A DNA stretch of 64,000 nt from Apoderus coryli. Its lineage: Eukaryota > Arthropoda > Insecta > Coleoptera > Attelabidae. Shown here in pieces: positions 13,001 through 22,600 of this stretch. A program made the position numbers and the translations under genes. The notes under the pieces were generated by a model. That model saw only the letters and a program-made list of their open reading frames with translations, searched no databases and had not been told where the DNA came from. The DNA lies in assembly GCA_911728435.2 (NCBI GenBank), contig OU452198.1, forward strand, positions 11,814,001 through 11,878,000. The letters are read 5' to 3'. Position 1 is the stretch's first letter. Every line of letters begins with the position of its first letter.

Positions 13001-16000
13001 ATGCTGATTTGAATTGTATTAAGTATCAAAGATTTTGTATTTTCATCGCTAGTGCAACTCAGGCTCATTAAAATTGAAATGTCGAAGTTGTTCAATTTGT
13101 TTTTTTTTGTATTGAATCTTTTTTTTTCTTTTTTTTTCATCTCTTTCTTTGGGTTACTGAATGTATTATGTTTTTTATATTATTTCTGTTTATTATACAT
13201 TAGAATTGTATTGTATTGTCTTATTATTGGAGATTTCTCCGTTAGACAATAAAGATTATTATTATTATTATTATAATATTATACAATTCAGACTTTTTTT
13301 TTTATAAATAATATTTTTTCAAACATCAACAATTTTTTTTTTCTAATGACATAATCATATGATTATATTTTGTTATATTGTAGATACCTGAAGAATGCAA
13401 AAGGTAAAAAAGAAATTGCCGAAACCTACGTCGTATTAAAAACATAGTATAAATGACAAATATTTAAAAACATATAAAATGTATGAATTATAGAAAAAAG
13501 CATATCATTTCTGAACCCAAAGAAAATTAAATTATGCAACACAAATCAATGTTTAAAATGTCCTTAATTTGTTTTCTATCAATTATCAATACAACCCAGA
13601 ACTGTTCTTATCTTGTATTCTAAATCCTCCTTTTTTGTATCTAATGAGTGCCTTATACAGTATTTGTTTGATTGTATTGTATATTGTAAGATCTGGAAAC
13701 CTTGAAGACCTTTACGATGTGTTTTGAAAATAATGTCGTCATATACATAACAGAATAGTTTAATACTTCATTAAAGTCCGTCTTATATAGGTATAGGAAC
13801 ACATGATATCATTAAATAGTAAATTGAATCCTCTCATACAAAAGTAATCAAATACAAGGTGTTCTATTTGAAATTTTTGTTAAGTAATCTGTATTTTCTT
13901 TTGGTCTACTAAAAACGCATTATTTTATAAACATCCTGTATATGCGATAATTTAATCATCACACCATACTATGATGCAACAATGTAATACCAAACTGTAG
14001 CAGTATATTCAGATTTCCGATTACGTTGTTTTAGGAAAAAAAAACATTTTTTTATTCAATCCTGTTGCTAAATTTCTTAGAAAATTGTTTTTATTACCCA
14101 AACGTCACGATATGTTACACAAAAAAGTCAATTTGTAATGGGGAATTGAAAAATGTAATAACATACAGGGCATTCCATTAAAATAAATACAAGTTGGTAT
14201 CTGGCAACTCTGCTTTGTCAAAAGTAGTTTGTTTAAGTTTTACGCATAATTATATTTACAAAATTTAAAGTATAGTTTATTTCTAACCTAAACCTAGAAT
14301 TAATTATGCTACCCGAACATTTATTTCTGAGGATATTGACATAAAATAATAATGATAGTTAAACAAATAACACCTAACAAAATAAAACTAAATACAATCA
14401 CACTTTCCAGTTGATTGTTCAGTCTGCTTTATATTTTTTGAATGTTACACTTATTCTATTTCTACTACTAAATACACAAAGTGACCATGCGTCCTGGCCT
14501 GATTATTAGCTGACGTCAAAAGTAATAGCACTAACTAACTTCTAACCTCAATGTGAAACAAAAATTTAAAAACACAATACTTAATAGGAAACTTACAGCC
14601 ATTTGCACCGCCTCGCTTAAATCTACAACTTAGCTAAGGTATACCTTAAGATAAGGTGGACCTTATCTAGGATATGAATTGCACCAGCCAATACTTAGCT
14701 AAGTTTGAGAAATATGTGGCATCGTCGCATTTTAATACAAACATGTTGAAAATAATGCTTGCTACTGGCTAACCTAAAGAATTATTTATTTTTATTTTAG
14801 TTTCTGATTTTAATGTGTTAAGTTTGTATGTATTATATTGTTCATTAATTTTAAGATGGAAGAGACAAAGAAACGGGCTCCCAACCTTTCCTATAGGAAA
14901 AAATATTACTTCTGAGGATAGTATCAGAATATAGGAAATAATAGAATGTACAAATACCAACAACCAAATTTGGCGAGAAAAAGACGGGATAGAAAAAAAT
15001 TTCAAACCGTTTTAATGCTGAAACACCCGAAAATTATCCGCGAAAATGTGATTCCTTACGCAAATATTATGAAAACATAAAAAAACATTTACGAAGCGAG
15101 GTAGCTGATGAAAAGTCTGAAATAAAAAAAACTGGGGTTGGGCCGTCTACAATAAGCGCAGATCCCGTCCGTGATTTGACGCTAGGCCTTGTAAATACCA
15201 AAAACTGTTTTTGGCTTAAAAAATTCCTAATTACAAGTTGTGAGGGTATTCAATATCGCGTTGAAAAGGTTCACTATAGCCGTTTGTTTCACAACCCTAT
15301 ATTTTAGAAAACGTCCAATTATCCAAGTCCTCAAAATGATTAGCTCGAATATATTCTTGGCAGCACCCCATATAGGTAAAACTAAATTTATGTCGTCGAA
15401 ATCATCATCAAAAACTAAACGTAAATCCATTATAAGTATCTAATAATGTGAAATATTAAATAATTATAAATTATATGGCAGGTACTATTAGGTTTAAGTG
15501 AAATTTAGGACAGAACAAGTACCTAACATAATGTAAACATACCTCATAGAATAATGTTTATTGACATACCTAGACAATATAATGGAAAACAAAATAATAA
15601 GTGAGGTTAGATATGAATTAAGTAGACCTTAAGCTGAAGATTACCTCGGCCTAACTTAAGTCCCACTTAGGTGTGTTACGGTGCAACATAATACGTCAAC
15701 TTAAGTTCCACTTAACGCTAAGTGGACCTTAAGTGTAAGCGGTGCAAATGGCTGTTAGAGATCTGAGTTAGGAAAAATTTGATATAAATAAAAAAAAAAG
15801 TAAAAACATTATCTTTATAGAGTTCTAACGTTTCGGAAACCAATCTGCTCCCGTCTTCAGAGGTTAAAAACATATCTTATTTACGAATTGCTTGTTCAAT
15901 AATGTAACAAGGCATGTTGGAAATCTGCTTCACACTACCATGCTTTCACCAGACGTTGATCCACAACTCATCAGTGGTGATCGGCAGGCTATGTGATTCA

Positions 16001-16577
16001 AATTTCCAACAAACAATTCGTAATTAAAGCCTCCCGCTAGGGAATTCGGCCTCACCCACTGTTGGCAATAGGATTTAATGGAGTTGTTACTTCTTCGCAG
16101 GCCATCGGTTGTGAACTTTGTTTGACCGGGCATATTGCCTGCTAACATTAGATGTCGCCACATACAATTAGTTGTCATTATTTCAGATTTTCCTGGCTTG
16201 AATTATTTGTAATTCCAGGTTTAGAAATACCGTCATCAAATTCAATGTTATAAATACTGTAAAAGAAAGATTTTTCTCTCTACTTTTAATTTTTTTTTTT
16301 CGGAGTACCTTTCTTGGTATGATAATTTTTAAAATTTTCAATATTTACAGAACCAAAATGTTAATAATTATGCTTACGCTTTAGTGTTGTGTATTTCAGG
16401 TATTTACGTTGTATCCCATTCAGGTACCCTGAATTGTATATGTACTGTATCGGACTCAATCATACATTTTTTATGTTTAAACTCCAAACCAATCTAGGAG
16501 TGCAGGGCTGTCAAAGTTTTAAAAAGTAAGTAGTTACTTTAGCTTGATTAGTAACTAAATACTTCTATAACTATATA

Positions 16578-16618
<41 letters not shown>

Positions 16619-19600
16619 AAAATAACTAAATCCTTCTATATAAAAGTAACCAAGTTACAAGTTACTTACTTAAAGTATCTAGTTACTTAAATGGGTAATT
16701 TAGAAAGTAACTAATTACTTAATAATTTACTAGTTAATATGAAAATGTACAAGTTACTTTTCAAATGTATTCAAGTTATAGTTACTTTTTCGTTAGTAAC
16801 TTCGTTATTAAGTAACTAGTTACTTAAAAGTAACTTTTTTACCAAGTTACTGGCAGCTCTGTACCAGTGTTGTCAGATTGATAATATATCGATTTATAAA
16901 TTCGATGGAAGCTCCAATTTATGATTTATGATATGATTATACAGTGGATGTAACATTTTTGTTGTAATTAATAGTTTATTTGTGAAAAGCGAAAAACTTC
17001 TACACTTCTACAAAAATATTAAATTTATTCTTTATTATTTCAGTGTACGGTCTCAACGCAATTATATGTGTTATAAAACTGGCAACACCACAGATATATA
17101 TAAAACAGATTATCCACGATTTATACTGTGCATATACAATGCAGGATTACCTGCATCTTTAACTCGAGAATGAACAGTAATGTATATTTATAAATTCTTA
17201 GACTTATTCTTTCTTTCAGTTTGATTGATGAACAAACTGAATATTTTATTCAGTAATTAGAATAAGACTTGCTAGAGCTGCGATTTGAACCCAGGACCTT
17301 CGCATGCAAAGCCCGTACTCTACTACTGACAACACTAACGCTTACGCAAATTAAGTCCCACGGGAAGTATTCTGAACGCGCTGAAAAAAACGAGATAAAC
17401 AATGATATATGCAATTTGAAGTCCCCTGAGACGATTAAGACCATTTACAGATGGAAGTCTGTACGTATTCTTCCACGATGGCGCCTAAACGTTTTAACCA
17501 ATTAAGCTAAATTTTGGTATATGAGTTTGGGGGAGTTCTAGGGTGAACGAACCCATTAGTTTTTGGTTGAAATCGCTTTAGCCCTGTGATCGGGGTGCCC
17601 ACAATCCCAAAATATTTAAATAGCAGTAGGGGTCGAGTGATACATCATTTGAAAGCATTTTTTATCTGCCTTACAGCAATAGCTTTTGATATCTAACTCT
17701 ATAATTCTCGTGAAAATTGCGTTTAAAATTTCACCAGTTAGGTAGTTTGTATATAGAGCTCTTATAGATACTTTTAATAATAATAATAGTATTTATTCAA
17801 ATTGCGTACATTTTAAATAAAACAATCAATAGTACACAACTTAAGTCGTATAAGCGTAGGTATCGTCAGTGCTATATTGCGAGCATTGCATGTGGAAGTC
17901 CTGGGCTCATATCTCAGCTCTGGCAGTTTTGGGGCGACACAACAGATTGTTTATTATTCAATTAGATTATTTTAAGTTTCATATTATTGTTCTATGTTTT
18001 GAACATATTTTTTATGCTTATAGCATGTTATGATTGTCGATCGAAACATTCACTCGTAAGCTTTAAGGTTTTTCGTGTTTCCGATGGACAATTCTAACAT
18101 ATCAAATATTATATCTGTACTTCTCGAGTTAAAAAGTCTGTAACAGCTGATGTTTTAAAGATGGGTACCGCTCTGTTAAATTAAATATTTATATCAATCC
18201 AAATATATTGGTATTATTTCGACAACAACTATTCAGCAGAATAGGTATCTCTGTTGGCAGGAAGTACAAAGACGTGTCAATGAACGTACATATCTACTGG
18301 GAAGTGCATCCTCATCATCTTCGACGACTGGCAGTGAACGTGCTATAGGATTTTTAGGTGCTCTACGCATTCCTGGTGTGATTGAGTTTTCATTGTCGCT
18401 GTTCTTTTCTAAATTGGTCAGCTACACGTTTTTGTATTGGTTGCCACTCTACGTGAATGCATCCAGTAAGTAAAAATATATTTTATACAATATACAAGAT
18501 CTTTTTCAAATAATAATAATAATATGGCCTTTATATTAATGTCTTGGCTGAGTCTAGCTAAAGCTATTCTACTCCAACACAATACAAATACGCTTGACTT
18601 AAACCCACTCAGCGATAGCGACTTGAATTCCCATAGAAGAGAATTGTATAATGAAGGGTCTTGGTCTGATAAGCTACGTTCAAACAAAGTGCTGTGATGT
18701 TGGTCAATCCTTAACTGATCAACATGTCTCAGATCACGATTATGTATGGAAGTCCTGGGTATAAGTTTCGAATATAAATATCCGGTGCTTTGGTTTAACC
18801 AGCCAAGTTCACAGCTCTTCGGTGATGCCTTCTCAACCGCTGCAGCTGTCGGATGGACGGAGATGTACTCGTATGATTGCTGCTTTTCAGTCTATAGATA
18901 AAACGGATACAAGAATTTTGCGCTTTCTGAACCCGATTGGCAGTGTCGGAATGAACAAACGAATGAGCAGATCAGAGAATCTGTAGTATTTCAGTTTATT
19001 CAACATCAGCATTCACTCGCTAACGAGTATGAATTACTCAGGGATTTCAGTTGTGAATTCTAAGATGGCTAAACAGACCGATCCTCGAGCCGCAAATATT
19101 GTCACAAAATTGACACAAGCAATCACCACCATTTACCGGCTGTTGTTGGTGCGCTGCCCCATCGATGCGTTTTCTCCTTTCGATCCCTTCTCTTCGCATC
19201 CTCATGTCGCCGACGCTGCTCTTGAAAAACTTGATGGCCCTCGTAAATGGTACTCTTCCATCTCGGTCTGTCGTTCGCGATATGCTCCCAGTTGTTCTTC
19301 ACATCTAAGCTACAATTCTTCATATTGGTATTAAGAAAATCCTTGTACCTCTTTTGCTGTAATTGAGTCATCTCGCATTTCAGCAGGAACGGTTTCAGCG
19401 TTCCATATTTTGGTTATTAGAACATGAAAATGTTTCAATATCACAAGTCCTTCTTCTTTGAGATATGCCATAAGAGCCAGCTGCTTTATTGTTTTTCAGT
19501 TGTCGAATAGCTTTATTAACTTATATCCTGCACCACCTCTTTTGGGCACAAGGTTGGGATTCTACAATTACTCAGTAGATTTATTTTATTTTTTTGTTCT

Positions 19601-22600
19601 AAGTTATGTAAAAGTTTATAAAATCCTGTTTGATGCTCCTTGGTTTTTTCTAAAGTAAGTCCCTATGAAAATCATCCTTAGTTCAATCCTAATTGTCCGT
19701 CAGAATATTAAGGACAAAACAATCACAATCTACAGCTACGTTTAGTACGCATGCATTCATAAACTTAAATCGACGCAAATATATTGCCGCATTAGCTCTG
19801 GAGGGTTAACTAGAGAATGCTGGCCACAAGAATAGGATCTATGGGTCCTGAGTGAATTAAAGGGAACATACATCATGCTGTAATTCAGATGGGATGGGTC
19901 AACTTGCATATATAATCGTTAGGGAGCATTTAAACTATTCGAACGCTGCTGCAAAAAGTATCTGCCGATTTTCGAATAATTATGGGTATTTTGACGAGAC
20001 TCTTCCACTGTAGTACTTTTGTAAGACACACACTGATTTATTTATTAATATAACAAATGTTTCAGTTATAAAAAGTTTCTTATAGAATTTACCAAACTTG
20101 AGTTTCTCCTGGTACTAACATTCAATTCTATTTCTTATAAAGTATATAATATTAATGATTATGAATTGTTTGGAAACATACTCGTATAATAAAATGAAGT
20201 AAGCAATTTTTATTATTTGGTCTTTTATAGCGACAATGGGTGCAACACTAAGTGCAGACCTTTCAACGCTTTTTGACGTTGGGGGTATTGCCGGTGCTAT
20301 TATAGCAGGTGTTATCAGCGATAAAAGTGAAATGCCCGCTAGTACATGTGTAGGGATGCTATTTCTAGCAGCACCAATGGTGAGTAAGATTTATTTTAAC
20401 ATCTAATGATTTTTGAACATTATTTAAAATGGATGACGTTATAGGGTAATTGCGTTTACGGATTTATATCTTCTGAAGAAGTTGCCATAGCAATATTTTT
20501 AATATAGTCATAGTCACCACAAAGTAACAATGAGAGAGTGCTTTTATTTTTTTATATCTGTAAAAATAATGTCAGAAATAAATAACTAAAAACGCAAAAA
20601 ATCGTTTTTTGAAAAATTCTCGAAAACGGTTAAAGTTAGGTTACTATTGAAAACACCATTTAAAAGGTGTTTAAATTGTACAATTTTTCTCTAAATTAAC
20701 CGATATTCCTATCCTTTCCAAGATTCCAATGCTATCCCATTCTTATCTTGGACATAGTATATATCTAACTGTGCTTAAGGACAAGTCGCTGCTGACTATG
20801 GTACTCTGACGAACTCAGAATAAGAGCAAAATGGCATCGTCAGTATCTGGCGACCCATGCCTTAGTCTGCTAATATAAACAACATACCGTGTATAGGTGA
20901 AGCCACAAAATTATTTATCTTATTTGTTGTAGATGTTTTTGTATCAGAAGCTGAGCGTCTTAGGTATTGGTATTAATATGTTATTGCTGATAATTGTTGG
21001 ACTACTTGTAAATGGACCATACGCACTCATAACTACAGCTGTTTCAGCTGAACTTGGTACACATCACAGCTTAGAGGGCAATTCGAAGGCACTGGCCACT
21101 GTAACAGCTATCATTGATGGGACAGGATCTATAGGTAACATGAATTACTTTCATTATGTTGTTGTGTTGAAGAACTTTGCACTACAAGTAATTTACTTGG
21201 TCATATAAATTTCAAGCTCTTTTATACAACATTAACAGATTAGGCGAAATTTTATTTATGGGTGATGGTGCTTGCCTCTATCGTTTATATTCTGCCATTT
21301 TGAACCGTAATATCAATTCTTTACACATCTTCCATACATTACCTTCTAAATAGCATCGTATTATTTTTTAGATTGGGCTAAAATAATTTTTTAATTGTGT
21401 GATCCAGATTGCTTTAGTAGTTCTATCAGGTCAGCATTAATACGCCTTTGGGCTCTAAGCATGTTATCAGCAAATTGGTGTTGATTAAAAGATAAAATAC
21501 TATTTTTCACTAATTGACATAAAAATTAAAATGACTTGGACCTAATACTGTCCCTTGAGGTACACCACTGTTAATATCAACATAAGACACCCTATGAAAT
21601 TAAGTTATGACATATATCGATCTGTGGCGGCTTGTATACACCTATTTAACATACTTAATTTACATACCTATAGGTATTCCCTTCTTTTTTTATTCGTGTA
21701 ATAATAGTAAAATCTTATTTATTTCGGTCTCTCTCGTCCCTGTGTGCGGCAGTTGATACCCTTGCCAGTGCTTGTGTCCTCTGACAATAGCCTATTTATT
21801 TATCATACACGTTCTTCTGTGTATATACATAGTTGGCAGCGTTTAATTGTACTAAGCATAGCATACGAATCTTGCCATTAAAAAAACACTATAAGAAGCA
21901 CGCTTCATATAGATGCAGCAGAGACTTAATGTAAAATAAGGTTATATGACAACGCTTGGCAAGTGTTTTGTACCTATATGTCGATTATTATTTTGATTAT
22001 ATCTATCTCTATCACACAGTCGCAAATTTCTAGTGCTATGCTAAATGCTAATATTCTTATTTACTTTTCGGAAAGCTTAAGTTTTGATTTTTTGAATACA
22101 AATTAGTCTTTCTATTTAGGTTACCTACATATTTAAATTAAGTTTTAAAATCTAAAAAAGTAGTGAACAAATTAAAAAAATATATATACGGTTATTAATT
22201 AGTAGGTACCTACTTATTTTTATCAAAAATAAATCGGTAGGTACCGTAAAATATTGTTTTTTTAATAATATCATATATTATTATATCTCATACTTTAATA
22301 TGGAAGAAGCAAGTGGAAGTAGTGCACATCAGAGCAGCGTAAATTATATTTACGCTGACATCAGGTAAGCGCAGTTATTATGAAAAGTTTATTTTTTAAT
22401 TTTAACTAAAGTTAAGTTTTTTTAATCAACACTCCGTTAAGAACAGAAAAATCTTGTTAAAAATATACAGACACACCTGTTCCAGATTTAAATAAATGTT
22501 GATAAATATAAATAAAGGCAAAAACATAAAAGCAGAGCTTTTAATAATACCTGGTATGAGACGTATTATGATTTGCTAACAGGTAGCATAAAAGTAATTT

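Larger units (their letters stand above)
10806..13521. mobile_element. Foldback element with about 260 bp inverted arms enclosing two LINE fragments
   Basis: The left arm (10806 to about 11060) and right arm (about 13265-13521) are reverse complements with scattered differences. Both begin TTTGGGTTCAGAAAT and contain TCATATGATTAT and a hammerhead-like core. Partial extra copies of the arm lie inside at 11040-11180 and 12208-12300, so units are nested. Between them are a minus-strand RT fragment (11206-12190) and a plus-strand RT fragment (12304-13071). No DNA transposase is seen. The hammerheads point to a Penelope-like origin for the arms, which is inference. Confidence 0.75.

Noticed and set aside
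17270..17342. Functional tRNA-Ala gene
   Set aside because: Anticodon and acceptor stems pair poorly; related fragments nearby fit a SINE family better.
18418..18687. Minus-strand ORF of 89 codons
   Set aside because: It is largely the shadow of SLC37 exon 18261-18465 and of the following donor region.
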